From Saccharomycopsis fibuligera x Saccharomycopsis cf. fibuligera (taxonomy: Eukaryota; Ascomycota; Saccharomycetes; Ascoideales; Saccharomycopsidaceae): a DNA stretch of 64,000 nt. The notes beneath the pieces are model-generated. The model was not told where the DNA came from. It saw only the letters and a list, made by a program, of their open reading frames with translations, and searched no databases. Made by a program: the position numbers and the translations under genes. Each line of letters starts with the position of its first letter. Position 1 is the first letter of the stretch. Where the stretch lies: positions 620,001 through 684,000 of the forward strand of contig CP012811.1 of assembly GCA_001936135.1 (NCBI GenBank). Direction: 5' to 3'. This document shows, one piece after another, positions 19,826-30,200 of this stretch.

Positions 19826-19844
19826 ATAACACATCAGTGTTATC
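19825..19844 (+). other. Perfect stem-loop at the start of the LINE 3' UTR
   Basis: GATAACAC and GTGTTATC form an 8-bp perfect stem around the 4-base loop ATCA, starting at the last base of the ORF2 stop codon. Some LINE families need a 3' stem-loop for recognition by their own reverse transcriptase, so this is a candidate recognition hairpin. The pairing is seen directly; the function is inferred. Confidence 0.6.
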
Positions 19845-19979
19845 TTAGTGAGTGGAAGATGGTATCGAAGTGAGACCCCTTTCTTTTTATCTGTCGACAG
19901 CAAAGCAATGACCCTCAAAAAAAAATAAAAAAAAAAAAAATAAAATATCATTCATCCTAGACTATAATCTCTCCTATAT

Positions 19980-20166
19980 CTATTTCAAATCCAACTGATC
20001 CATTAAAGTCTAACTAATACTAACGGGGTTTTCACTTGTACAAGTTTCCCCTATAAACTAACAACTGAACTATACTGTATATACTATATAGATAAGTTTA
20101 TAAGATTATATTTTCTACCGTTTATATAGAAATAATAAATCGATATTGTGTGTGAAAAAAAAAAAA
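19980..20166 (+). repeat. 175-bp A-tailed dispersed repeat, copy 1
   Basis: A 175-base unit followed by 12 A, starting CTATTTCAAATCCAACTG and ending ATCGATATTGTGTGTG. A second copy of equal length (21655-21839) differs at about 8 positions, mostly transitions, so they are about 95% identical with no gaps. The sequences outside both edges differ. The unit begins about 35 bases after the LINE tail. No coding frame or LTR-type TG...CA ends were recognised. It may be a short retroposed element or the 3' end of another retroelement. Confidence 0.85.
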
Positions 20167-21488
20167 TAACATTTTGCGGATATTACTAGTCTATTTGCAC
20201 CAAAATGATAATACAGCCAGTCATGCCGCTTTAATCAATATCTTTATCGATTACCGGATTAGTTAAGTTTTTGAGTGTTTACCAACCAAAGAAAGTCGAG
20301 AGTATTTTGGATGCGATAATTTAATCTACATATATAATCTAGCAGGCACTTTGTGTTGTTTGGTTTCGTTTAGAAAATATAGAAAGCAAGCAAAAACAAG
20401 AACGAAGAAGACAAGAACAAGAAATACGAAAATTGGTTCAGAGCATAATACAAGAACATAAAAGAGACTGAAGACCACACAGTAGAAAGGGCCTTCAAGA
20501 AGTCAAAACGAAAAGAAGTCAAAACAGAAACCAAATTGATCAATTCAAAAGAAACTGGGCGGTTTTAAGGTCCGTCTAAAACAGTGTATTCTAGCACATA
20601 GACTGTGGTCGCCATAGCATTATACTACTGCCAATGTTTTTGGTTGCTTTGGGTACAATTAATGTTTTACCCGGTCTTATGTATTTGAAGTTTGTTTGCA
20701 TGTGCATATTCGAAAAAAAAATACTTTTTGCTTGCAAATTTAAAGAATAAAAAAATTTTCTTTCCTCCCTTCATTTCACTCAATCTTTCTTTTCTTTTGT
20801 TCTTCAGCTTTATAAAATAAGCAGGAGAACTACTATCTTTTATTATCAAGTTTTTTTTTATTTGGTATTTAAGGGAGGCAAGTCCACCAAAATCATTGGT
20901 GTTGCTTTTTGTGGTATTTCTGCAAGAACAAATACTTAGTTTGAGTCCGTTATTAGCTTTTCTACACTAATAATGGATATAGAAATAGTGCACATTCCAT
21001 ACCATAAATTAACAGCTCCTTAGTAGAGATTTCCACTTTTCAATGTCTTAGTCACAATGTAAATGGGCAGATAATTTGTATATCAAAGGAAGGGCCTACT
21101 CAATAATGTAAGTCTAGACGTCACACGATAGGACTACTGTGTTTTGCAACTCATTCAACATGCGTTTGTTTGTGAGCAGTCAAGCATCAATATGATGTTA
21201 CACAAATGAAAAATGCAAGCATCTAACACCCATTAATGGTGCAGATAAACGCGTTGACAAACTTTTGTTGCAATGCCGAACACAATGCCGAACATCTAGA
21301 TCAATTCAATAACAAAAAGTTTGCTTCAAAGTACACTGTGTTATAGCGCTGCGCGTCCGCATTTGGTAGATAGACTATAATCCAAATATTGTGTGCGAAA
21401 CAAAAGAAAAAAAAGGAATCAGCCGAAGTAAAGCATGTGGTAGATTGGCATATAGTGAGAATTACTAAACATTTTTAAAAATGTTGAA
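20167..21488. other. gene-free region between the repeat and tRNA-Asn
   Basis: No supported gene. A purine-rich stretch (about 20370-20560, with GAAGAAGACAAGAACAAG and AGTCAAAACGAAAAGAAGTC) stands out and may be a retroelement remnant. The short 5' flank of tRNA-Ala is matched by nothing here. T-runs lie just past the tRNA-Asn 3' end, at about 21470-21480 on the minus strand. Otherwise nothing recognisable was seen. Confidence 0.5.
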
Positions 21489-21562
21489 CGACCTCGGAGA
21501 GGGTCGAACTCTCGATCTTGCGATTAACAGTCGCACGCCTTAACCAACTTGGCCACGAAGTC
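21489..21562 (-). tRNA. tRNA-Asn (GTT)
   Basis: The minus strand reads GACTTCGTGGCCAAGTTGG onward and ends CCGAGGTCG, giving a 7-bp acceptor stem (one G:T pair) and discriminator G. Anticodon GTT is at 21528-21526 in a GCGAC/GTCGC-type stem with loop CTGTTAA. The B box is GAGTTCGACCC. It lacks an intron. Repeat copy 2 begins about 92 bases upstream of its 5' end. Confidence 0.97.
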
Positions 21563-21633
21563 AACTTTTTTTGTTGAATACTAAAATAACTAATAATAAA
21601 TTACCTATTTTTAAAATCACTAAACTCATGGTA

Positions 21634-21657
21634 TGGCACGTCTCAAGCAAGGCACTA
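21634..21657 (+). repeat. 24-base LINE-derived remnant joined to repeat copy 2
   Basis: Bases 21634-21657 match the LINE ORF2 at 19362-19385 in 22 of 24 positions (TGGCACGTCTCAA then CAAG then CACTA). The match ends where the 175-bp repeat begins, overlapping by about 3 bases. It looks like a scrap of an older LINE copy, now only recognisable over this stretch. The upstream bases match weakly (CTAAACTCA against CTATTCTCA). Confidence 0.5.
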
Positions 21658-21839
21658 TTTCAAATCCAACTGATCCATCAAAGTCTAGCTAACACTAATG
21701 GGGTTTTCATTTGTACAAGTTTCCCCTATATAATAACAACTGAACTATACTGTATATACTATATAGATAAGTTTATAAGATTATATTTTCTATCGTTTAT
21801 ATAGAAATAATAAATCGATATTGTGTGTGAAAAAAAAAA
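21655..21839 (+). repeat. 175-bp A-tailed dispersed repeat, copy 2
   Basis: Second copy of the unit at 19980-20166, same orientation, same 175-base length, followed by 10 A. Both copies lie on the 5' side of a minus-strand tRNA gene: this one about 92 bases from tRNA-Asn. Copy 1 would be only some 50-60 bases from tRNA-Ala if the LINE were removed. That pattern fits an element targeted to Pol III genes. Confidence 0.85.
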
Positions 21840-22937
21840 TGGTGAGAAAAAATTACAGCAGCAACAAGTCAATGAAGTGTGACAATCTCTATTTATTAAA
21901 GTTGATTCAAATTAAAAGTCTAAAGCATTGTGTGCTGGGTACTTTATTTTTAGGAAATTATCTTATAGATTATTTGCATAAGGCAGAACATGAAAAAAAA
22001 AAATGGTAGAGAAATTGAGAAGTCTAGATCCTAATTCGTAGATAAGTCCAAAACTCGCTCCAGTACCTTATTCATAGAGCTCACAGGGTGCGTAAAAAGT
22101 TTTTTTTGTTACTCCTTAGAAACTTTTCCTGAAGAGAAAGCTTCAATTATGTTGTTAAGTACATAGTTTGTCAATGGAAATTAATGAAAAATAATCCTTA
22201 ATGAAAAATTAGTAAAAAGAAGTTCAAGGGTTTATCTGAGACACCGAATAGGCTCAGAAGATTGCAAATAAGCATATATATTCTGACAGCAGTTTGCTTG
22301 ATGGTGTAACATGAATGACAAAAGCGTATGTTTACTAAATCTCATTAAAACTTCAGGTAAGAAGATTTCTAGCGTTAGTGCCTACAAAAAAGAAACAAAT
22401 TGTCTCTCATAGAAGTGTAATACAACATCAACCGCCAAGTAAACTCCACAACATTCAGCGAAGGACTAAGGCGTTTACAGTGACACTTCATAAATGTTTG
22501 ATGCACAACAAAATTATAGCCACAGGGCTCCCAACACCGCGGCGGAGACGGATCTGGCGATGCCAGCAAGCGGCTGCGGTTGGCGTTGCCCCTATTGCAC
22601 CCGCACTATAAACGTCTAACGAAAAACGAAAAACGAAAAAGCAGAAAAAGACAGAGAATACAGAAACAAAATACAGAAACAGACCAAAACAACAACAATA
22701 ACAACAACAACAAGTACAACAACCTCAGTAACTTTAAATTTGAACAACATTGCTCAAAGTTATTTCCACGGTATTGTGTGTTGATATCTGTTTGTTACAG
22801 TATAATCATCTCTGCATTTTCTGGCGTTTATTGTTTTCAGCTCCTGCTCCTCGTCTGTCGGAATTTTGCAAATTACAAAACACTCTTGTTTTGTAACAAC
22901 CCGTTAACTATAAGATCTTACCCACAAACAGTGCATC
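21840..22937. other. intergenic: 3' edge of the retroelement island and SYP1 promoter
   Basis: No supported gene. The right part (about 22615-22735) is an A-rich leader with repeated ACGAAAA and CAACAACAA units just before SYP1, probably its 5' UTR. A frame at 22580-22999 crosses the SYP1 start in another frame and is encoded mostly by this low-complexity leader, so it was not annotated. Confidence 0.55.
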
Positions 22938-25900
22938 ATGTCCAACGAAGAAAGAGCAGTTTTTGCATCTTCTATCTTAGTGGAGAGACCTCCATCTGAG
23001 GCGGCTAATGTTTTTCTTTCGAGATTGTTAGAGTCAAAGGGGCTCAACAACCAAATTGGTTCGTTTTTGTTCGATTACATGATGATAAATAGACACTATG
23101 CCAACAAACTAAAAAAGATCTATGAAACCAAAGGCAAAAGTTTAAACCAGTCTATCGACCAGTATATCAAGAAGGAAGCAAAGCATGATCCAAAATATCA
23201 GAACGCTACTGTCTTGAACAATGACCATTTGGGTGATTTTGGCGTTTTATGGAATGGTGTTTTAGAAGACATTCAGGAGGAGGTGTACATTTCTGAGACC
23301 TTTTGCAACAACATGGAAAAGCAACTTATTAGCCCATTGAAAAAATGCTTTGACATTAGTAAAAACAAAAAGTACAACAACATGTTGAATTCAATTTTGG
23401 AGTTGTCAAAAACCGCCGAGTCTGTCAATTTGGAATCACCGGAAGATGTGGACAACGAAAATCCAACCGCTGTCGGCGGTAACGACCACAAGTTTGGTTT
23501 GGGTATCAAACACGGTCATAAAAAGACTCCATCTAACTTGACTAACAATGAATGGGCCCTCAAATCACCGGAAACCAGTGAAAATTTCGAAAATTTTGAA
23601 TACAATAGATTGTTGTTTTTGAAAGACGCATTCATTTCTTTTCAAAATAATTTGAACTTCAAATACAACGAAAATTTGAAACACAATGAAAACCTATTCA
23701 GTGTTTTGGTTGGATTCAATCCTGATGACGAAATTGCAAGGTTTGCCAAGCAAGAATCGTCATCCTCTCTGCAAAAACCTTTGCCTCCTGTAGGCGATAT
23801 AACCAAAAGGTCTTTAGCAAAGGCCAAAGATACAAATGTGTCAAACGGTTCTGAAGACAAGAATTACCTTGAAAATGGTTTATTGGTCAATAATAGACAG
23901 GAAACAGTGGCAAAAGGCAAAGAGAACCGCAATTTATCATCTTTTGCTAACCATAATTCAATTGTTGCCCCAGAATTGGGTGCCGCTACAGCTGCTGCCG
24001 CTGGTGGTACCGCAATTGAAGGCGCTGCTAATGCTAATGTTGCCAAAGGTGCCAGTGATGCCGCTCCTGGCAATAGTAAGTCTTTAACTAATAATGACTT
24101 GCCAATTCCTCCTCCTCCACAATTGCACTCTCAAAAATCAAATCCATCAACTATCAACAGTCAAGGCGAAAGCAAAAAGCGTGGTGGCTTGAGATCTAAA
24201 GTTGGAACATTGTTTGGCAGAAGAAAGACTAAGAATCGTCACGACTCAATTACTTCTGAATCTATTTCTGAAAATCCCCATAATTTCAGCACGTTTGCTT
24301 CTCAACAATCTCGCCCAGAATCTGCTCATTTTGCTGACCGCCAATCTTCGATTCCAAGAGATTCTAAAGCATCACATATGGAGAACGAACTTGTAACTGA
24401 AAAGAATACCAGCGGAGCAGTTGATAAGGAAGATGATGCTCAAAATGATGCCATAGGTGAGAAAACTATCAATCCGAGATCTAGTTTTATTTTCAATAAT
24501 GATGAGCAAAAAGACGTCACTAATGGTTCAGAAATCAAAAGTCCAGAAAAAGAGGTTGATACAGGTGCAGCAAATGGAAGGGAAAGTTCATTATCAATCA
24601 ATCAAAGACCATTGGTTCCTAATGTTAAATCTTCTAGTAATACGTCTATTCCTAAGGCAAACCTAAACGAAGCTAGTACGGATGATCTTCATAAGTCTAA
24701 TCGCAGCTCTGTATTGCCACCGCCACCGCCACCAACAAGAAAAACATTCAATGAGTCAAATAGCTCTGTCACCGCTAGCACCTCTGAATCAAAATCAGAT
24801 CAGCCCGTGAAAAAGGATAGACGTGATATTCAATCTAAATTGTTCACAAATTTGACCACTGCCGATATAATGGATCAACATGGTGGCAACAACAATCAAG
24901 AAAGGTTATCTTATATTGGTGAAGAACAAGCAGTCTTACCACCTCTACCTAAGAATGCAAGTTATTCGATTAGTGAAGCAAGTAAAAAACATTTCTCTGA
25001 CAATAATTCTATTGGAAGCGGTGTTGCGGGTGTAGGCTCTATTGGCGCATTTGGTCACGCTCATGACAATATTAGCACAACCTCTTTACCTCATTCATAT
25101 TTGACCAGCACCAAAACAGGTAATAAGTTTGTTCACCCAGATTTGAACAGTAGTGGACTAAATGCCAGTATATCTGAGCTGATAAAGGTGTCTTTAAGAG
25201 ATGGCGAAACTGAAAGCTGTCAAATTTTTGGTGAAATTGCTTTGACGTACGTAAAGCCACCATTAACTCAGCTTCCATATAAAGGTTACTTGAAATTAGT
25301 TGATAGAGAGTCAATAATTGAGAAATTAATACCTAACAACTCTTTTATTGAAACTTTGGAAGGAGAATCAACCCCTACTGATAAGCTTTTCTCTATTAAT
25401 CCTTCTCAAATAAGTTCCAGAACATTAGGAGGATTGAAATACTTAGTTGGTAACGCGGAATCTCCAATTATAATTTTGCCGGTTTGGAGGCTTGAAGATC
25501 ACCAAGCAAGTTGTATGCTTACAATCAAATTGAGCGACAAGGTTATTAACAGGTTGGGTCAAGATAATTCTGATGAATTGATTAAGTTGGAAAACTTTTT
25601 AATATCCGTGGCGTTAGAAGAAGGACCAGAAGTCAAATCAGCAATGTCAAGGCCATCTGGTACTTTCAATAAAGAAAAGAGAAGAATTACATGGAGATAT
25701 ACTGAACCGTTAGTGTTGAGCAGAAGTAAACCAGAAGAGAAAATTGTTGCTAGATTCCTTACTGTAGGAAAAGCACAAGAATCTAAAAAAGGCGCTCTTG
25801 CTAAGTTTTTGATACCGAATAATTTTGGTGGTAAATTTGTCGTTTCTGATGTTCAGTTGAAGTACAGTGGTGTTGAAAGTAACATTATTCAAGGTGATTC

Positions 25901-25979
25901 AGTTAGCGGCACCAAATGGGAAGATGTAAACACGGTGAAGACTTTCAATACCAATGTATATACTGCTCGTTCAATTTGA
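22938..25979 (+). CDS. SYP1: Endocytic F-BAR/mu-homology protein Syp1 (FCHo family)
   Basis: 1013 residues; S. cerevisiae Syp1 has 870. The N-terminal helical F-BAR domain spans about 1-265, with FEYNRLLFLKDAFISFQ and the LVGFNPDDEIARFAK end block seen in Syp1. The central part is disordered, Ser/Asn-rich, with an Ala-rich patch (about 340-380), the Syp1-specific LRSKVGTLFGRRKTKNRH (about 418-435) and Pro runs (LPPPPPPPTRK). The C-terminal mu-homology domain spans about 745-1013. Known role: an early endocytic adaptor that binds and bends membrane at the bud neck and cortical patches and helps regulate septins. The ATG at 22938 gives the expected F-BAR start. Confidence 0.9.
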   Translation: MSNEERAVFASSILVERPPSEAANVFLSRLLESKGLNNQIGSFLFDYMMINRHYANKLKKIYETKGKSLNQSIDQYIKKEAKHDPKYQNATVLNNDHLGDFGVLWNGVLEDIQEEVYISETFCNNMEKQLISPLKKCFDISKNKKYNNMLNSILELSKTAESVNLESPEDVDNENPTAVGGNDHKFGLGIKHGHKKTPSNLTNNEWALKSPETSENFENFEYNRLLFLKDAFISFQNNLNFKYNENLKHNENLFSVLVGFNPDDEIARFAKQESSSSLQKPLPPVGDITKRSLAKAKDTNVSNGSEDKNYLENGLLVNNRQETVAKGKENRNLSSFANHNSIVAPELGAATAAAAGGTAIEGAANANVAKGASDAAPGNSKSLTNNDLPIPPPPQLHSQKSNPSTINSQGESKKRGGLRSKVGTLFGRRKTKNRHDSITSESISENPHNFSTFASQQSRPESAHFADRQSSIPRDSKASHMENELVTEKNTSGAVDKEDDAQNDAIGEKTINPRSSFIFNNDEQKDVTNGSEIKSPEKEVDTGAANGRESSLSINQRPLVPNVKSSSNTSIPKANLNEASTDDLHKSNRSSVLPPPPPPTRKTFNESNSSVTASTSESKSDQPVKKDRRDIQSKLFTNLTTADIMDQHGGNNNQERLSYIGEEQAVLPPLPKNASYSISEASKKHFSDNNSIGSGVAGVGSIGAFGHAHDNISTTSLPHSYLTSTKTGNKFVHPDLNSSGLNASISELIKVSLRDGETESCQIFGEIALTYVKPPLTQLPYKGYLKLVDRESIIEKLIPNNSFIETLEGESTPTDKLFSINPSQISSRTLGGLKYLVGNAESPIIILPVWRLEDHQASCMLTIKLSDKVINRLGQDNSDELIKLENFLISVALEEGPEVKSAMSRPSGTFNKEKRRITWRYTEPLVLSRSKPEEKIVARFLTVGKAQESKKGALAKFLIPNNFGGKFVVSDVQLKYSGVESNIIQGDSVSGTKWEDVNTVKTFNTNVYTARSI

Positions 25980-27249
25980 ATTTAGCAGCCGAGAACTTCT
26001 TTTTTTTTGCCTTTTGCTTTATTGATTTCTAGTTTTTTTTTCTTTCTTTTTTTGAATGTCAACTTGGTGGTAAATAGGCCATCTTTTTTGTGTTGCTGAT
26101 ATTTGAATTTCTTACTGTCTTTTTTTTTTTGTTTTTAAATTTTTTTTTTATCATTTAAAAAAATGAAACTTCTTCTTTTATTTCATTTTCTTTTATTTGT
26201 TACAATGTTTTCTAGCAGCGCCTTTACTATATCCACTTGTTTCAGTCCATAATAAAATTGTTTGCTTTGTTATTATATGTTCCGCTACTGTTCTTTGATC
26301 TTGCCATTTGACTTCCCAAAAAAGTAGAAAGTAATCTTTCCTGTTTCGGCTATTAACCCGATCTAGGATTGTAATCATCAGCTGGCTCCCCGGAGTCAAT
26401 TGATGATCCTTTGCTGGATCTACTTTGTTTACATTTTGCTGGATTGGGACTTTGTTTGTTTTATCGTTTTGACGCGTCGTGGCGCTCGACTCCTTTAAAT
26501 TTCCGCACCGCAGCCATCCGCATTCTGCATTCCGCCTTCCGGCAGAGGTTAGAAACTTGCCCGATGACCCGAGGGTATTGATGTATAACTATCAGGTACC
26601 GTTTAAACCGAGGCAGACAGGAAGTGGGAAATGATGACAACATTCCGGTAATGTTGTGCCTATCTGTCTTGGAATAAGTGTGACTTAGAGTCCGGGTATC
26701 CTGGTAGGCTTACCCTCGGAATTATGTAGGCGGTGGGAGCGGCGGCAGGCACAGCGATTTGTTTATTATTTGCGCCGCTGGCAGAGAAACCCCCAAAAAG
26801 TTGAAGCAAAATCGGAAGAAAACGAAAAAAAAAAGTAGAAAGGCAGGTTGGCGATATACATTTTACTGACAGGGTGTGTTGAGTTCCGAAGTGTCGTCGT
26901 ACTCACAGCATATACTCAAAAAATAACAACAAATAATACCATTTATAACAAAAGAACGTCCTCAAAAATTCTAGGTTAAGATTTAGAAGGGACTCATTCC
27001 TGGCTATCAATCTCTTTGAACTTTCAATTCCCTCTTATAAGTATCGTCCAAAGTCAAGGGACAGCATAGAAAATAAAAACAAAAGACCAAGGGATACATC
27101 ATTATAAACTACAATTTTTCAAACTATAACAACTGCAAACAAACATTGTTTTGTTTATTATCTTTGATTTCACGACCGCATTGCTTAATTTATCTATTTC
27201 GTTTTGTTTTTAGCTATCATTTTATAAAGAGTTTGCTGTTCCTGACGCG
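25980..27249. other. intergenic between SYP1 and SWE1
   Basis: The left part is T-rich (3' UTR and terminator of SYP1, with many T-runs at 25995-26160). The middle (about 26470-26770) is clearly more GC-rich than its surroundings and carries ACGCGT. The right part (about 26930-27249) is the A/T-rich SWE1 leader. No gene was seen. Confidence 0.55.
26472..26477 (+). promoter_or_regulatory. MCB-like element ACGCGT upstream of SWE1
   Basis: ACGCGT is the MluI cell-cycle box bound by MBF/SBF-type factors, and SWE1 is a known G1/S-expressed gene in S. cerevisiae. The site is about 770 bases before the ATG, which is far, and a hexamer can occur by chance. Confidence 0.25.
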
Positions 27250-30200
27250 ATGAGTTCACGGAACTATAGTAACAGTCTCAACAACAACAACGACAACAAA
27301 AACAACAATAACAACAACAACAATAACGACAACAAAAACAAGCACAAGCTTAAAAGAAGTACAGGTCTTTTAAACCTCTCGCTTAATGAACAGCTAAATA
27401 GTCAAGAAAGTAGTAAATGGGATAACAGTCCAGTGAATAGCAGCAGCAAAAGCATAGATCCTGGTACAATTGTTCCTCGCAAAAGAGTGGCACCAAAAAG
27501 GGCGTACTCAATTTCTCCTAACATTACAAATGCCAATTCCAATAAACATTTCAAGTTTTCACATTCTCAATTTAGAAGAGCCCGCAGTGATATATATACA
27601 AACAATAATATTGAAAATGATGTGAGAAATTGGTCACCATTTAAAGACGAGGACAACCCAAGCGATACTGATGCTGACTCTACTCCATCCAGACAAGCCA
27701 ATTCCATATTTTCAACGATACGAAAGGTTCCAGATGGTAATAGTATTGCTGCTCATTTGGAAGCTGATACATCATTTATATATGATATGGATCCATCAAT
27801 AAAGGCCGCGAGAAGTTTTGGTCATAAGAAAGATGAGTCTAACTCAACCATAAAATTGGTGGGGGTCAACAAAAATGATTCGTCGGTGGCGCCAAAGGAA
27901 TCACAATTCAAGTTCACGTTTAGTGCAAACAACAATAGTAATGATAGCTTACTGGCAGACACGCATAAGACAAAGAATTTCTCCACAAATATATTCCAAC
28001 TGAGTTCAAGGAATAGCAACAGAAAAGATTTATTCACCAAAGTGCGACGCAGCTCAGAAAACTTAAACAAGAATATTGACAATACTAAAAATGAGGAAAC
28101 CACAACACCGATATTTAGCTTTAAGAACGTTAACAATGGATATGGGAATGAAAATGAAAATGATTCAATAAATAATAGCAAGAGAAAATTCAATGGCAGA
28201 GCCAGTAATACGCGGCTGAACAAAGGACTTTCTCATTCCTATAAGTTTGTCAAACCACTTCAGACTGCCTTCATGTCTTCTGGTTTGATGTCAAAGAAAA
28301 ACAGCCTATTTGGCAGTAGCGCCACTCCATTGAAAGTGCCCGACTCGCCATTTATTCAAAATAAAAATAACAAGTTGTTTTTTAACAATCAAGTTTCCAA
28401 CTATAGTCATAATAACGTGACTCATCAGCCTGGTGCTGGTGTTTCAATAATAAACAAAGGTCATCCAGTATTTAGATCAACAAAACCAGTACCCGATACG
28501 CCTTGCAAAAATAATTTTTCATTTGATTCTTCAAAGCTAATGACTGTGGAAAAACCAAGATCTAGGCTTAGCACTTATGTTTCCTACAATAACGATAATA
28601 ATGACATTTTTGGCTCAATCAAAAGCAACAAGATAGTGATGGATAGCGAGAGAGAGAATGAAACAATAGATAATATTGATTCAGAAATGATCCTAGATTC
28701 CCCAAGTTTTGACAAAAAATCATTGGAGCTAAATTTCTCCCCAGCTCAGTCTAACTCTTCAAGAATTCCATCACCAAACTTCAACTTGAAAAAATCTTCA
28801 AGATTTTTGAAGTTTTCTAATGAGTATTCTCCTAATTCATCGTCATCACCAAGCAATAAAAAGATGGATATTGATAATTCTCCGTCATCAATAGATAAAA
28901 TTCTTTCACCCTCAAGAACGCCGTCCAATACGAAAATAAAAGACAAGCTTAAGTCAGTATCAAAAACTTTTGGTAATGCACCTTTATCAGATACTCCTCT
29001 CAATTTGCATAAAGGATCTAATGCAACTAATGAATTGTTCAATTTGCACGTAAATGCCAGTGACGACTCTATTAATAACGGAAGAAGCCTTGCCTCTCAA
29101 GAAAGAAGAAGAAAACGCAAAAATGGCAATCATGACAATAATAATAGTAACAACAACAATAATAACAATAATAATAGTAATACTAGCAGCAGCAGCAATA
29201 CCAGCATCAATGACAAGAGCAGTACCAATTTCAACATAACGTCCGAAACTAGTGTGAACAATATGAGCCCGAGCAACTGGCTTGCTAATTCTCCATCAAT
29301 AAAAAACAACACATATATTTCAATGGCAAAAAAAAGAGGAGGCAGCTCTACTCTGTTGGTGAGATCGCCAAATTTTAAATCAATCAACAACTTGGCCGAT
29401 GCTGTTTCTCCAAAAAGCGCTAGTGTCAATACAAATTTCAATAGCAGCTCAGCTTCTACCGGCACAGCAGTCATTGAAAACAATCCTGGTGTTAAAAAGT
29501 CTTCTAATGTCTTCAAGAAAACAAGTTTATTTGGCTCTTCTGCAACTAATCAATCTGCTGCACCTTTCAGCTTTTCAAACTCAAACAGCGAGAAAATTTT
29601 TAGTACTAAACCTAGTGCTAATGATGTGTTTGATTTCGAGTTGGCTTCAGATAGTGACAGAAACAGTCTAGCCTTCCAGGAGGGCCATCCATTGGATGAT
29701 ATGGATGAAGACTATGACGATTTGATGAAAACAGACTATGACAATTATATAACAACTCCAACTAAGGCATCTTTTTCAAAGTTCAGAGGCAATTCGCTAA
29801 TAAAAGAAAAACACCATAGTAGCAATGAATCTTACAGGGGAAACAACAATGGCAGCAATGATGATACTATTAAATTATTCAAGAATCAAGTATTGCCTAT
29901 GACCAACGATACAGTATTCAATCAAGGAAATGCCCCAGGTGGACTTACTGAGATAAAAACTAACATTAATGGACCCTCTAAAACCGACCTTGTTACTCCA
30001 GTCGAAACAGCAGGGCCATACAAATCGTTTACATTTGGAAACAGCAGTGGTACTGTCACCAATAGCAAGACCAAAAGTGGAATAGTACTTAGAACACCAA
30101 ACAGTTCATCTGTAAACTTGAATAACGAAGCAAATACGATTACCCCCAACGGCCGTTTCTACAAAGATATCATAACTACTGAGAATAATGAAGAGATCGA

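Larger units (their letters stand above)
16562..19945 (+). mobile_element. 5'-truncated non-LTR retrotransposon (LINE, L1/Zorro-like)
   Basis: The element comprises one long endonuclease-reverse transcriptase frame, a short 3' UTR (19826-19916) and an A-rich tail (19917-19945). There is no ORF1, and the N-terminal part of the endonuclease is missing, so the copy is 5'-truncated as is usual for target-primed insertion. The reading frame is otherwise uninterrupted, which suggests a recent insertion. It lies immediately upstream of tRNA-Ala. Zorro elements of Candida albicans are the known CTG-clade LINEs. The exact 5' edge is uncertain: ATAAAATA occurs near both ends (about 16557 and 19940) but is too AT-rich to accept as a target-site duplication. 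Confidence 0.85.

Noticed and set aside
16557-19948. ATAAAATA on both sides of the LINE as a target-site duplication
   Set aside because: The octamer is purely AT, lies in A-rich DNA on both sides, and the 5' edge is not fixed, so chance is likely.
22580-22999. 139-codon frame overlapping the SYP1 start
   Set aside because: It is coded by a CAA/GAA-rich leader and overlaps the well-supported SYP1 frame.
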